A DNA stretch of 39,715 nt from Flavimaricola sp. (lineage in GTDB: Bacteria > Pseudomonadota > Alphaproteobacteria > Rhodobacterales > Rhodobacteraceae). The notes below the pieces were generated by a model. The model ran no database searches and was not told the DNA's origin. It saw only the letters and a program-made list of their open reading frames with translations. The stretch covers positions 1 through 39,715 of the forward strand of contig JAHDDU010000027.1 of NCBI GenBank assembly GCA_020629175.1, read 5' to 3'. Position 1 is the stretch's first letter. Each line of letters begins with the position of its first letter. Positions 26,176 to 34,968 of this stretch are shown in pieces. The position numbers and the translations under genes were made by a program.

Positions 26176-26919
26176 CTAGATGTCTGGCACCACCAGCAAC
26201 ATGCCGGCCCGAATATCGGAAGGAGACATTAAAATATCATCATTTGCGGCCATCAAATCGGGATAGGCCGATACGTCGCCCAAGACCTCCCGTGCGATCC
26301 CGCCCAAACTGTCGCCGGGTTGGACAGAATAGGTCGCGATCTCCAAGGCGACTGGCACAGTTTCTTGACCCACGCGCGCTTTGGCGTGCGTCACCACTGT
26401 CGCCAGAAGGGTCGTCGCATCCACCTCACCGTTCGTAGTGATCAGAGCGGCGGGGACATATATCTCGCCCGCTTCGCGCGCTCTGTTCAACTGGGCCGCG
26501 ATTTCCAGGTCATCCAACCGGCCGGAAATCCCTTCAATGAGAAGAATGGCCAGCGGCGGCACGTCGACAGATGCGGCCTGACCTGTCACACCGCCAATGC
26601 CCTCAAGCGCACCACTCGTCATGTCGCGCAGAGCCCCGTTCCGCGTTGCCTGATCACCAAATCCCAGACCGTCCAGTACGGCGGTCATCGTAGCGTCCAT
26701 CATCGCTTCATCGCCGATCGCGATGTCAGGGCTGGGAAGCACTGCAGTCGTGGGGGCAGAGCGTGTGACCTCAACGCTTGGTTCCCGCCGGGCCGTCGCA
26801 GTCACCAACGCGCCGTTTGCCAACCGCTCAACTGCTGGGTCGCTCGGGGGTTTCATAACACTCCAAGCGCCAAAGGTGGCCAAAGCACAAGACACAACAA
26901 GTCCCAACCGCACCATCAT
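26176..26919 (-). CDS. LysM-domain envelope protein (distal copy)
   Basis: With the ATG at 26919 this is a 247-residue protein. An N-terminal hydrophobic signal anchor is at about residues 4-20. A low-complexity linker follows, then a middle region and a C-terminal LysM domain (about 198-246) with YSVQPGDSLGGIAREVLG and MLLVVPDI. It should bind peptidoglycan in the periplasm. The middle region shares a NGEVDATTLLATVV motif with NVDTSTLLFDLV in the LysM protein at 27719, so the two are paralogues. The frame is open to 27072, but an earlier start would lie inside the candidate promoter at 27049-27077; ATG 27063 is the alternative. The ribosome binding site is weak, so the start is uncertain. 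Confidence 0.75.
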   Translation of the reverse strand: MMVRLGLVVSCALATFGAWSVMKPPSDPAVERLANGALVTATARREPSVEVTRSAPTTAVLPSPDIAIGDEAMMDATMTAVLDGLGFGDQATRNGALRDMTSGALEGIGGVTGQAASVDVPPLAILLIEGISGRLDDLEIAAQLNRAREAGEIYVPAALITTNGEVDATTLLATVVTHAKARVGQETVPVALEIATYSVQPGDSLGGIAREVLGDVSAYPDLMAANDDILMSPSDIRAGMLLVVPDI

Positions 26920-27006
26920 AGGCGCCCGAACAGGGGGAATCCCCCAAGGAATGGCAAAATATGCCGCTGCATCTACTCGTCCCCATGGCCGTTTCCACTT
27001 TATGTT

Positions 27007-27025
27007 GACACCTGTCCCAGGTGTC
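27007..27025. promoter_or_regulatory. Perfect dyad in leader of distal LysM gene
   Basis: GACACCTG-TCC-CAGGTGTC, an 8-base perfect inverted repeat with a 3-base spacer. It lies about 17 bases downstream of the expected start point of the promoter at 27049-27077 and about 90 bases before the chosen start codon. It could be an operator or an RNA hairpin in the leader. Confidence 0.5.
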
Positions 27026-27048
27026 GTGGAATTCGGTCGTACCCACAG

Positions 27049-27077
27049 GATTAAGCGAATCATGATTCGCAAGTCAA
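27049..27077 (-). promoter_or_regulatory. Candidate promoter of distal LysM gene with palindromic operator in spacer
   Basis: On the minus strand there is a -35 hexamer TTGACT (27072-27077), a 17-base spacer and a -10 hexamer TTAATC (27049-27054). The spacer is almost entirely a perfect 16-base palindrome GCGAATCATGATTCGC (27055-27070). A further half-site GCGAATC lies just upstream at 27084-27090. A repressor dimer bound to this palindrome would block RNA polymerase. The hexamers and palindrome are seen directly; promoter activity is inferred. Confidence 0.55.
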
Positions 27078-27140
27078 CGGCTCGCGAATCAGCTGGTGAA
27101 TATTTTGTTAGAAAATTGCGGATACCTTAGGGAAAGCCCT

Positions 27141-27722
27141 TCACATGGGGGGCAGATTTCCGGCAGCTGCTTTGCCCAGCAAACTCACCCCCTCGCAGTC
27201 TGGCGCTTGCGGCGCGTCGAAGGTTGTAATGGGCGTGTCCCATTCAATGGTCGACGAAACGATATAGGTCCCATCAATACACACGTCCTGACCGCCGTTC
27301 CCGGCATTAAACCCAAATCCGGGGGTGCCACAGTCATTCACCAGCCCATTGGCGTTCCACATCTGGTAGAGGCCGTTCACACCCTTTAGCGGGAAAAACC
27401 TGCCTTGGGTGTCGTAGCGCAAAAGCCAACTTGTGTCGGGCGTCAATTCGGCAAGGCTCCACGATCCCACCCATCGTCCTTCAAAGAAGCCTGTGATCTC
27501 AAATGCAGTGATATCCTCTTGCGTAATCACGCTCCGTCCCAAAGCCGAGGACGGAAAAGAGAACGATCCGGTCATCGTGTACCCGCCGTTGCCCCGCCAG
27601 CAAAGATACAGCGTCTCGGCAAGGGCTTGCGCCGGGGCAAGACCAACACAAAATGCAAGAACGCGGCAAAGCCCTTGCCGCGTTCGTGTCACGTTGTTCG
27701 ACGCGAGGTTGGTTTTCGTCAT
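27141..27722 (-). CDS. Secreted four-cysteine protein of unknown function
   Basis: A 193-residue protein I do not recognise. A signal peptide (basic region to about residue 20, hydrophobic core 21-33, ALA cleavage near 35/36) leads to a mature part of about 158 residues. Four cysteines follow the cleavage site (in LYLCW, NDCG, DVCIDG and PDCEG), enough for two disulfides. The sequence is rich in Gly, Trp, Phe and Thr with alternating hydrophobics, suggesting a compact beta domain. Its ATG overlaps the stop of the upstream LysM gene in ATGA (27719-27722), so translation is coupled. Context suggests an envelope protein working with LysM partners. Confidence 0.75.
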   Translation of the reverse strand: MTKTNLASNNVTRTRQGLCRVLAFCVGLAPAQALAETLYLCWRGNGGYTMTGSFSFPSSALGRSVITQEDITAFEITGFFEGRWVGSWSLAELTPDTSWLLRYDTQGRFFPLKGVNGLYQMWNANGLVNDCGTPGFGFNAGNGGQDVCIDGTYIVSSTIEWDTPITTFDAPQAPDCEGVSLLGKAAAGNLPPM

Positions 27723-28615
27723 AGGTTTGGGATGACCAGTCTTTGACCAGTTTGAATTTCATCGGGGCTGCTCAGGATATTGAGATTTGCCTCATAGATT
27801 CGATTGTATGCGCCCGTTCTGCCGTAGAATTGCAATGCGATATAGGCAAGGCTGTCGCCCGCTTCGACGGTGTAGAACCGCTGACCATTTTCAACTGTCG
27901 TGGAGGCTTCTGAAGCGCTGAACGCCTGTCGGCGCAACTCGGCCGCTGCGGCCACCCCGTCATCGCCCTGTTGCTCGAGCGAACGCTGCACCAGGTCGAA
28001 CAGCAACGTCGACGTATCGACATTGCCATCCGCAGTTGAAACAGAGTCAGGCAGTGCAATCGACCCATCAGTGGCTGCTGATGCGAGCAACTCCTCAATT
28101 TCCTGTGTCGCACTGCGCGCATTGCGGGCGTCAATGGCGATCCGAGTGCCCTCACCATCCAGGCTTTCAGTCGTCACAGAATACATGCCCGCAAGCACCC
28201 CTTCCGTCAGCATGCGCATCTTGTTCCGGTGAACTGCAGCCAGCGCCTCTGCGATGCGGTCTTCACGCGCGGCCTGCTCTGCCACTGGGTCGATGACTTC
28301 CGCAGAAACTGCAGCTGTCTCAACAGGCTCCGCCAAGGCAGCGGTCGCACTTGGGATTGTCGTGACGGCTTCGACAACCTCGGGCAAGGGAAGATCAGGC
28401 GTTGTGATTGCGGCAGCACGCGTCACTTCGACCTGCGACTGTTGCAGCGCCTCCACCTGTTCTGCGAGGGCCACGATTGCGTCACGCTGTCCGCTCTGCA
28501 AGTAGGATGAGAGCATGAGCGTCGCCGCAACACCGCCGACGAAGGTGATTGCGCCCACAATGACGTATTTCCCAAATCCGCCCGACCGGTTGTTTGAAGT
28601 GTCCAGCGAAATCAT
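27719..28615 (-). CDS. Membrane-anchored LysM-domain protein (proximal copy)
   Basis: A 298-residue protein with a short cytoplasmic N terminus and one transmembrane helix (about residues 17-35, YVIVGAITFVGGVAATLML). A short coiled-coil-like stretch (ALAEQVEALQQSQVEV) and a long Ala/Glu/Val-rich linker follow. A middle domain includes NVDTSTLLFDLV. The C-terminal LysM domain (about 248-298) has YTVEAGDSLAYIALQFYG and QRLVIPNL. The layout places the LysM domain in the periplasm to hold peptidoglycan. It starts 2 bases after the rhodanese-like gene and overlaps the next gene by 4 bases. The paralogue at 26176 shares the middle motif and the C-terminal domain. Confidence 0.85.
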   Translation of the reverse strand: MISLDTSNNRSGGFGKYVIVGAITFVGGVAATLMLSSYLQSGQRDAIVALAEQVEALQQSQVEVTRAAAITTPDLPLPEVVEAVTTIPSATAALAEPVETAAVSAEVIDPVAEQAAREDRIAEALAAVHRNKMRMLTEGVLAGMYSVTTESLDGEGTRIAIDARNARSATQEIEELLASAATDGSIALPDSVSTADGNVDTSTLLFDLVQRSLEQQGDDGVAAAAELRRQAFSASEASTTVENGQRFYTVEAGDSLAYIALQFYGRTGAYNRIYEANLNILSSPDEIQTGQRLVIPNL

Positions 28616-28617
28616 CC

Positions 28618-29226
28618 CTAAATATCCTCTAAGTTAAGACCAAGGGACGTCCAAACCTGAAGTCCACCCCGGTAATATTGAATTTGGCCAGTGGGATACC
28701 CCAGATCGACCAGCGCTGTGACGAGATCGGATGCGTCAGTCGATGCAGGACCCGCATCATAAATGACCAGCGGCAACGCGTCAGAGAAATTGTAGATCCC
28801 TTCGAACTCACGCGCGCCAAGTGCCACGAGGATCTGATCCCGGAATGGGTTGTCATCCCCGATCAGGGCCGCAGGCAAATGGACCGAGCCTGCGATCATC
28901 CCAATCCCATGGGTTTCTGGAGATCGGCCATCGATCAATAGGCCTGCACCTTGGGCCACAACGTCAGTGACAAAGGTCATCACCTCCGCTTCACCTATGG
29001 TCTCAACACCCTCTGCGGCACTCATGGGCGTTACGCAGATAGACGCGCACTCCAGGCCCCGTGCAAAGAGGCTTGCGACAGCCTCGGCGTCAATTGAGGA
29101 GGATTGTTCAAAGGTAAGTGTTTCGCCATTGAGCACGAACGAAACAGGTGTGATTTCTTGAGCTGAGGCTGACAAAGCCAAGCCAAGGCTGCCCAATGCG
29201 GTGAGTGCGAAACAAGCGCGCGTCAT
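28618..29226 (-). CDS. Exported rhodanese-like domain protein without catalytic cysteine
   Basis: A 202-residue protein with a signal peptide (hydrophobic 5-20, cleavage near SASAQ). A short N-terminal region holds a C-x3-C pair (Cys60, Cys64 in LECASIC), and a rhodanese-like domain fills about 90-200. Rhodanese landmarks are LLIDGRSPETHGIGMIAGSVHLP and YRGGLQVW. The position of the catalytic cysteine (in a strand normally ending YC) is Asp157 in LPLVIYDAGP, so sulfur transfer by the usual persulfide is not expected. The ATG at 29226 is chosen; an upstream in-frame TTG at 29241 is less likely. It is first in a three-gene minus-strand unit. Confidence 0.82.
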   Translation of the reverse strand: MTRACFALTALGSLGLALSASAQEITPVSFVLNGETLTFEQSSSIDAEAVASLFARGLECASICVTPMSAAEGVETIGEAEVMTFVTDVVAQGAGLLIDGRSPETHGIGMIAGSVHLPAALIGDDNPFRDQILVALGAREFEGIYNFSDALPLVIYDAGPASTDASDLVTALVDLGYPTGQIQYYRGGLQVWTSLGLNLEDI

Positions 29227-29240
29227 TACTATGATCCCCA

Positions 29241-29304
29241 AGTCGATACTAACTACATATAGCTCGTCCTGACGGCAGACATGGACGATCTGGTTAGTAC
29301 GACT
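29241..29304. repeat. Imperfect inverted repeat in leader of rhodanese/LysM operon
   Basis: The outer arms are AGTCGATACTAAC (29241-29253) and GTTAGTACGACT (29293-29304), which match as inverted repeats with one extra base. The inner arms are AGCTCGTCC (29261-29269) and GGACGATCT (29283-29291), with one mismatch. Given the promoter at 29306-29335, the repeat would fill almost the whole 5' leader. It could be a regulator site or a leader hairpin reaching to the start codon. Confidence 0.55.
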
Positions 29305-29305
29305 A

Positions 29306-29335
29306 GATATAGGCGCCGGGTTGTCGCAAGGTCAA
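29306..29335 (-). promoter_or_regulatory. Candidate sigma70-type promoter of rhodanese/LysM operon
   Basis: On the minus strand there is a -35 TTGACC (29330-29335), an 18-base spacer and a -10 TATATC (29306-29311). It sits about 80 bases upstream of the rhodanese ATG. The expected start point falls at the edge of the imperfect inverted repeat 29241-29304. Promoter activity is inferred from the hexamers and spacing. Confidence 0.6.
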
Positions 29336-29365
29336 AGCGAAAACTAACGAAATCCTAATGGAACG

Positions 29366-30658
29366 TTATTTTTCATTATTCCGCAGCACGTTACCCGCCA
29401 AATACAGGGAACCACAGATCAAAATACGGGCGTTTGGCGTGTCGGAAATGATGGCCTTGATGGCGTTATCCACAGAATCGGCGGTGTTGGAGACCATGCC
29501 CACATCTTGCGCCATGTCTGCGGTTTGCGCGGCGGGGATAGTGTTTACCTCTCCCGGAATTGAAACGGCAATCAGGCTTTCAGACACTGCCGCCAATGGC
29601 TTGAGGTATCCGCGAATGTCTTTGGTGTTGAGCATGCCACAGATCAGATGAGTGGGCTTGTCTGGCAAAGACTTCAACGTCGCGGCCAGCGCTTCACCAG
29701 CGGCGGGATTGTGACCACCGTCGAGCCATAGCTCTGCTGTCCCGGCCAAATCGACATAGTGTCCTTCTGTCAGACGTTGCATCCGCGCGGGCCATTCGGC
29801 CTTCACCATTGCCGCCTGCTCTGCGGCCTCCAAGCTGTCAGAATGCTCGGGCCCCAGAAGATGACGCAATCCGGCAAGAACCATGCCCGCATTCTGCACT
29901 TGATGCGCGCCTGGCAAAACAGGTTGCGGCAACATCACCAGCCCCGTCTCATCTTGGAACGTCACGCCATCGCGCTCGCTCCACACATCCCAGTCACGCC
30001 CTTGCACCATAAGTGGCGCGCCGACGCGCTCTGCGACCGCGTCAATTACATCCAGCGCCTCAGGCTTTTGCCGCGCAACGACGCAGGGCACGCCCGGTTT
30101 CATGATGCCAGCCTTCTCTGTTGCGATTGCGGCCAGCGTATCCCCAAGGAACTGCTGATGATCGAGGTCAATCGGTGTGATCACCGTCAGCGCTGGTTTG
30201 GCCACCACATTCGTCGCATCTAGCCGCCCGCCAAGGCCCACCTCGAGCAGCGTCCAGTCGGCTGGTGTTTCGGCCATGGCGACGAGGCCTGCAACGGTCG
30301 TGATCTCAAAATAGGTGATCGGATCGGGGCCATTAGCAACATAGCAGCGGTCCAGAACATCCGTGAGCGCAGCCTCAGTGATCAACTCACCCGCCAGCCG
30401 AATTCGTTCGTGAAACCGAGCCAAATGCGGAGAGGTATAGGCATGCACCGTATCACCCGCCGCCTCCAGCCCTGCGCGAAACATGGCTTGGGTAGAGCCC
30501 TTACCATTGGTGCCAGCAATATGGATTACTGGCGGCAACCGGTTTTCGGGATGATCCATCGCAGCGAGCAACCGCCAGACGCGGTCCAGGGTCAGATCAA
30601 TCACTTTGGGATGGAGCGCCATCATGCGCTCCAGAATGACGTCAGACGTTTGCGTCAT
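29366..30658 (-). CDS. folC: Bifunctional dihydrofolate/folylpolyglutamate synthase
   Basis: A 430-residue FolC, which joins glutamate to dihydropteroate and adds further glutamates to folates. The P-loop [11 protein letters not shown] lies around 46-56. The family's TSPHL motif, the FEITT and [10 protein letters not shown] blocks, and [12 protein letters not shown] are present. The C-terminal ligase domain has [13 protein letters not shown]. The ATG at 30658 ([10 protein letters not shown]) is preferred over a longer frame from 30730 because it gives the normal length; it overlaps the end of accD by 17 bases. The accD-folC order is common in Proteobacteria. Confidence 0.95.
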   Translation of the reverse strand: MTQTSDVILERMMALHPKVIDLTLDRVWRLLAAMDHPENRLPPVIHIAGTNGKGSTQAMFRAGLEAAGDTVHAYTSPHLARFHERIRLAGELITEAALTDVLDRCYVANGPDPITYFEITTVAGLVAMAETPADWTLLEVGLGGRLDATNVVAKPALTVITPIDLDHQQFLGDTLAAIATEKAGIMKPGVPCVVARQKPEALDVIDAVAERVGAPLMVQGRDWDVWSERDGVTFQDETGLVMLPQPVLPGAHQVQNAGMVLAGLRHLLGPEHSDSLEAAEQAAMVKAEWPARMQRLTEGHYVDLAGTAELWLDGGHNPAAGEALAATLKSLPDKPTHLICGMLNTKDIRGYLKPLAAVSESLIAVSIPGEVNTIPAAQTADMAQDVGMVSNTADSVDNAIKAIISDTPNARILICGSLYLAGNVLRNNEK

Positions 30659-31574
30659 CGGGCGCATCCTCTGCGGCCTCCGCCACATCGTCGGCAGGTG
30701 ACGGCAAGTCACCCGAAACGGCCGGATCAAGTTTCATCAGCATCCGCACGATTGTGATCAGCTCGTCGCGCATCTCACCGCGTGGGGTCACCCGGTCCAG
30801 CATTCCGTGATCGAGCAAATACTCGGCCCGTTGGAACCCTTCTGGCAGTTTCTCGCGGATGGTTTGCTCGATGACGCGAGGACCCGCAAAACAGATCAGC
30901 GCGCCGGGCTCAGCAATCTGCACATCACCCAACATGGCATAAGAGGCTGTAACCCCGCCCGTCGTCGGATGCGTCAGCACCACGATATAGGGCAGGTTTG
31001 CTTCCTTCAGCATTTCAACGGCCACCGTCGTGCGCGGCATCTGCATCAGGCTGAGGATGCCCTCTTGCATCCGCGCGCCACCCGCGGCGGAAAACAGGAT
31101 CAGCGGGCGGCGGAGCTCTACGGCGCGTTCGGCCGCTGCGATAATCGCGTTGCCGACGTACATGCCCATCGAACCAGCCATGAACGAAAAATCCTGACCT
31201 GCTGCAACAACAGGCGTCCGCCCAATCTCTCCTTCGACAACCAGCATCGCCTCTTTTTCAGCGGTATTGCGACGGGCGTCTTTGATCCGGTCGACGTATT
31301 TCTTTTGATCGCGGAATTGCAGCGGATCGGCTAGCGGCTCTGGCACATCAACCTCAACAAAAATGCCGCCATCGAACAGCCCCTCAAATCGGGCGCGCGG
31401 GGTGATCGGCATATGGTGTTGGCAGTTGGTGCAGACGTTGAGGTTCTCAGTCAGCTCGCGGTGAAACAACATTGTCCCGCAGTCATCACACTTCGTCCAA
31501 AGGTTCTCGGGCACTTCACGGCGCGAGAAGATCGAATTGATCCGCGGGCGGACATAGTTGGAGATCCAGTTCAT
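30642..31574 (-). CDS. accD: Acetyl-CoA carboxylase carboxyltransferase subunit beta
   Basis: A 310-residue AccD. With AccA it transfers carboxyl from biotin to acetyl-CoA, giving malonyl-CoA for fatty acid synthesis. An N-terminal zinc ribbon has cysteines at 29, 32, 48 and 51 (C-x2-C-x15-C-x2-C). The carboxyltransferase core has [31 protein letters not shown] and [13 protein letters not shown]. An acidic, Ala/Asp-rich tail of about 20 residues follows, as in many Rhodobacteraceae. It is divergent from ilvD, with 136 bases between, and folC follows with an overlap. Confidence 0.96.
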   Translation of the reverse strand: MNWISNYVRPRINSIFSRREVPENLWTKCDDCGTMLFHRELTENLNVCTNCQHHMPITPRARFEGLFDGGIFVEVDVPEPLADPLQFRDQKKYVDRIKDARRNTAEKEAMLVVEGEIGRTPVVAAGQDFSFMAGSMGMYVGNAIIAAAERAVELRRPLILFSAAGGARMQEGILSLMQMPRTTVAVEMLKEANLPYIVVLTHPTTGGVTASYAMLGDVQIAEPGALICFAGPRVIEQTIREKLPEGFQRAEYLLDHGMLDRVTPRGEMRDELITIVRMLMKLDPAVSGDLPSPADDVAEAAEDAPDDANV

Positions 31575-31710
31575 ACTGCGGCCTTGCCCCTTTGGTAGAT
31601 CGTTAACCCCAGATAATGGGCGTCGCAGCAGTTTGCAAACACCCTCAGAGGCTTGTCTCGCAGGCGCACGTCAACTATCCACGCTTGCAGCGATCCGAGG
31701 GAGGCCCAAG

Positions 31711-33474
31711 ATGCTCAAGAAACCGTTCGACAAAACAAATCTGCCCAGCCGTCATGTCACCGTCGGGCCAGAGCGTGCACCGCATCGGTCCTATTACTAC
31801 GCCATGGGCATGTCAGAAGAAGACATCGCACAGCCCCTCGTTGGCGTGGCGACCTGCTGGAATGAAGCTGCCCCGTGCAACATTGCACTCAACCGCCAGG
31901 CACAATCGGTCAAGCTGGGCGTCAAGCAGGCAAACGGCACGCCGCGCGAGTTTACCACCATTACTGTCACGGATGGAATCGCGATGGGTCATGAGGGGAT
32001 GCGGTCCTCCCTCGCCTCACGGGAGGCCATTGCCGACACTGTTGAGCTGACAATGCGCGGACATTGCTATGATGCGCTCGTAGGCCTGGCCGGTTGCGAC
32101 AAATCCCTGCCCGGCATGATGATGGCGATGATCCGTCTCAACACGCCGTCCGTCTTCATCTACGGCGGCTCGATCCTGCCCGGCAAAGTCCCAGCAGGCG
32201 CGCCCGTCCCCGAAGAATTCGCCACCCGCGACCTAACGGTGCAGGACATGTTCGAAGCGGTGGGCAAGCATCAAAATGGCATGTTGTCAGACGAGGCACT
32301 CGAAGTGCTCGAACGCGTTGCCTGCCCGTCAGCCGGGGCCTGTGGCGGCCAGTTCACTGCCAACACAATGGCCTGCGTGTCCGAGGCTATTGGCCTCGCG
32401 CTAATGAATTCCTCTGGCGCACCAGCACCTTACGAGAGCCGCGATCAGTATTCGGTTGCCTCTGGTCAGGCCGTCATGACGCTGCTCGAGAAAAACATCC
32501 GCGCCCGTGACATTGTCACCCGCAAGAGCCTCGAGAACGCGGCACGGGTTGTGGCCTGTACGGGCGGTTCGACCAATGCCGGACTGCATCTTCCGGCGAT
32601 GGCGCATGAGGCGGGGATCGATTTCGACCTTGGCGATGTCTGCGACATCTTCAAAGACACGCCCTATTTCGTCGACCTCAAGCCCGGCGGCCAATACGTT
32701 GCCAAGGACCTCTACGAGGCTGGCGGTGTTCCCGTGGTGATGAAAGAGTTACGTCGCGCGGGCCTCTTGCACGAGGATTGCATGACAGCGTCCGGTGACA
32801 CCATGGGCGAAGCGCTCGACAAGATCACAGGCGAGGCGGATGGCCGCGTCATTTATCCGGTCGACAAACCGCTGACCAAAACCGGCGGTGTTGTGGGCCT
32901 CAAGGGCAATCTCGCCCCTGATGGTGCCATCGTCAAAGTGGCGGGCATGACTGCTGAAGAGCAGGTCTTTACCGGCCCGGCCCGCGTCTATGAAAACGAA
33001 GAAGAAGCCTTCGCCAGCGTCAAGGCGCGCGGTTACAAAGAGGGCGAGGTTCTCGTCATCCGCAACGAGGGCCCCTCTGGTGGTCCCGGCATGCGCGAGA
33101 TGCTGGCAACCACCGCCGCCCTTTCCGGACAGGGCATGGGCAAAAAGGTCGCTCTGATCACGGATGGCCGCTTCTCGGGCGCCACCCGCGGGTTCTGTGT
33201 GGGCCACGTCGGGCCAGAGGCCGCCCACGGCGGACCAATTGGCTTGTTGAAAGATGGCGACATGATCACGATCAACGCCGTCTCTGGTGAGTTGAGCGTG
33301 AACCTTTCGGACGAAGAGCTGGCCGAGCGTCGTGCAAACTGGGCGGGCCCGCGTGAGACGATCTATTCCACAGGTGCGCTCTACAAATTCGCCAAGCTCG
33401 TGGGCGGCGCACGGGAAGGAGCCGTTACCCATCCCGGTGGCAAGGCCGAAAAGCACATCTACATGGATCTCTGA
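31711..33474 (+). CDS. ilvD: Dihydroxy-acid dehydratase
   Basis: A 587-residue IlvD, the iron-sulfur dehydratase of the isoleucine/valine pathway. Cluster-ligand regions are visible: [24 protein letters not shown] and [18 protein letters not shown]. The C-terminal region has [19 protein letters not shown]. The ATG at 31711 follows a strong GGGAGG ribosome binding site; a longer frame to 31558 crosses the accD start region and is rejected. A GTG-started lipoprotein gene follows 3 bases after its stop. Confidence 0.97.
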   Translation: MLKKPFDKTNLPSRHVTVGPERAPHRSYYYAMGMSEEDIAQPLVGVATCWNEAAPCNIALNRQAQSVKLGVKQANGTPREFTTITVTDGIAMGHEGMRSSLASREAIADTVELTMRGHCYDALVGLAGCDKSLPGMMMAMIRLNTPSVFIYGGSILPGKVPAGAPVPEEFATRDLTVQDMFEAVGKHQNGMLSDEALEVLERVACPSAGACGGQFTANTMACVSEAIGLALMNSSGAPAPYESRDQYSVASGQAVMTLLEKNIRARDIVTRKSLENAARVVACTGGSTNAGLHLPAMAHEAGIDFDLGDVCDIFKDTPYFVDLKPGGQYVAKDLYEAGGVPVVMKELRRAGLLHEDCMTASGDTMGEALDKITGEADGRVIYPVDKPLTKTGGVVGLKGNLAPDGAIVKVAGMTAEEQVFTGPARVYENEEEAFASVKARGYKEGEVLVIRNEGPSGGPGMREMLATTAALSGQGMGKKVALITDGRFSGATRGFCVGHVGPEAAHGGPIGLLKDGDMITINAVSGELSVNLSDEELAERRANWAGPRETIYSTGALYKFAKLVGGAREGAVTHPGGKAEKHIYMDL

Positions 33475-33477
33475 TCT

Positions 33478-34092
33478 GTGCTGCGCGTAATTGCATTTGG
33501 CGCGGGCCTACCGTTTTTGGTGGCCTGCGCTGACCTGCCGGGCCTGACGTCTGGAAACGGTGGACCCAGCCTGCCGCTCTACAACGGGGCCGTCATGGCA
33601 CAGGGACCTGAAGGATTCTGCGCTGACAGTCGCCTGAGCCGACCCGCCCGTGGATTTGCCGCGCTGGTGAGTTGTGCGTTGGTTTCGGACCTTGCAATTG
33701 TGCCAAGCATCGATGGCCTGATCACCATCCAGGCCGGTGATGCGGGAACCGCTGGCGTCACGGGATCAGAAGCGACGATTGCCGAAGGCCTGCGCACCGC
33801 GTCAGGAGCCGCGATCCTGTCCCGATCTGGCACCGCTGCAGAGATAGATCTCGATACGGTTGAGACCTCGCCCGGGCTGGTCATCGTACATTTCACCGAT
33901 ACCGGTGCCCCCATCGCGGAGGGCGTCGAACAGCCTGAGTGGCGTGCGTTCCTCGATCTCGGCGACCGCTTGGTCACGATTGGCGTGCGCGGCTTTGAAC
34001 GTGATCCGCTCGGCCGTCGGGCCGGGCTTCGCCTCCTAAACCGGGCCGTGGCCTCGCTCCGGGCCGCCAATCCTGCCACACCTGACGGCTAA
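33478..34092 (+). CDS. Putative lipoprotein of unknown function
   Basis: A 204-residue protein starting at GTG 33478, 3 bases after ilvD. The N terminus is a short signal (MLRVIAFGAGLPFLVAC) with a lipobox LVAC at residues 14-17. The mature protein would begin at Cys17 with an acyl anchor. The remainder has a pair of cysteines (in GFCADS and LVSCAL) and ends in a basic LRLLNRAVASLRAA helix. I do not recognise the family. Tight coupling to ilvD is probably genomic packing rather than shared function. Confidence 0.7.
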   Translation: MLRVIAFGAGLPFLVACADLPGLTSGNGGPSLPLYNGAVMAQGPEGFCADSRLSRPARGFAALVSCALVSDLAIVPSIDGLITIQAGDAGTAGVTGSEATIAEGLRTASGAAILSRSGTAAEIDLDTVETSPGLVIVHFTDTGAPIAEGVEQPEWRAFLDLGDRLVTIGVRGFERDPLGRRAGLRLLNRAVASLRAANPATPDG

Positions 34093-34188
34093 GTCTTACC
34101 CATTTGGCAACCGCCACGCGATAACGGTGGACCCTACAGACAACAGCTTGCAAAAAGGCATCGTGCAACACCAACCTCGGGCACCTTC

Positions 34189-34956
34189 GTGAGCAGAGCA
34201 AACCCTATCGATACCCTTCGCCATCGCCGCGCTCTTCGCCGGTGGAGTGCCGCTGCCCAAGGTGCCAGCACGGCAGAGCTCTCAGAGTTGCGGCGGGACA
34301 GGTTTCAGGCACGCCAACTCAAAGCCCGCCTTGATGATCTATTGACAACGGCCGACACGCGTCTCGCGCTGCCCCGGATAGGATCGAACGCATTCTCACG
34401 CCCCGCCGCAACGGATTGGGCCTGGCGGCCAAACCTGTGGCGCGGCCCGCTGCTGCGCAAAGGGATCGCAGATGTGCCGACGGCAACCAAAGTCGGCGAT
34501 GCTGTCACCATTTTCCACGATTGCCCATTTGCCGAGATGTCTTTTCGCCAGTTGCGCAACCACCGCGAGGCCGACCTCGCGCCATTCGCACTGCGAATGG
34601 ACGTGTTCCGATTTGGCGGCAGCTACCTGTCTGCCGTCCTCGACCTGCCCGGGGACGCCTGCCGGGCCTTGCGCAAACGCCATCTCGTTCGCATGGATGT
34701 GATTGTAGAGATCGAGCGACCAATTGAAATCTTTGCGCGGCTGAACGTCCGGCACGGCCCAAACACCGAACAGGTCGTCCGCGAGCTCCCGCTGCATGAG
34801 GATGACGTGTTTGTGGAGTTCGATCTGGCCTATACAAATCTGAACGAAAAGAGGGTTGAGCGCATGTGGGTCGATCTGATCTTTGAAAACCCTGAGATGA
34901 ACCAGGTCACTCTGAGGGATATCACGTTTGCTCGCTATCCTCGTGCGGACCTCTAA
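34189..34956 (+). CDS. DUF6478-like family protein
   Basis: A 255-residue soluble protein that resembles the Rhodobacteraceae DUF6478 family, recalled by overall sequence rather than searched. The basic N terminus (residues 1-50) looks helical. The core includes WAWRPNLWRGPLLRKG, HDCPFAEMSFRQLRN, FGGSYLSAVLDLPGD, then a strand-rich C-terminal half with IEIFARLNVRHGPNTEQVVRE and WVDLIFENPEMNQVTLRD. This gives the look of a beta-sandwich. No catalytic motif is visible. The start is a GTG at 34189 with little ribosome binding site, so it could lie slightly downstream. A small gene follows 12 bases later and is likely co-transcribed. Confidence 0.7.
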   Translation: MSRANPIDTLRHRRALRRWSAAAQGASTAELSELRRDRFQARQLKARLDDLLTTADTRLALPRIGSNAFSRPAATDWAWRPNLWRGPLLRKGIADVPTATKVGDAVTIFHDCPFAEMSFRQLRNHREADLAPFALRMDVFRFGGSYLSAVLDLPGDACRALRKRHLVRMDVIVEIERPIEIFARLNVRHGPNTEQVVRELPLHEDDVFVEFDLAYTNLNEKRVERMWVDLIFENPEMNQVTLRDITFARYPRADL

Positions 34957-34968
34957 GGGACAAGACGT

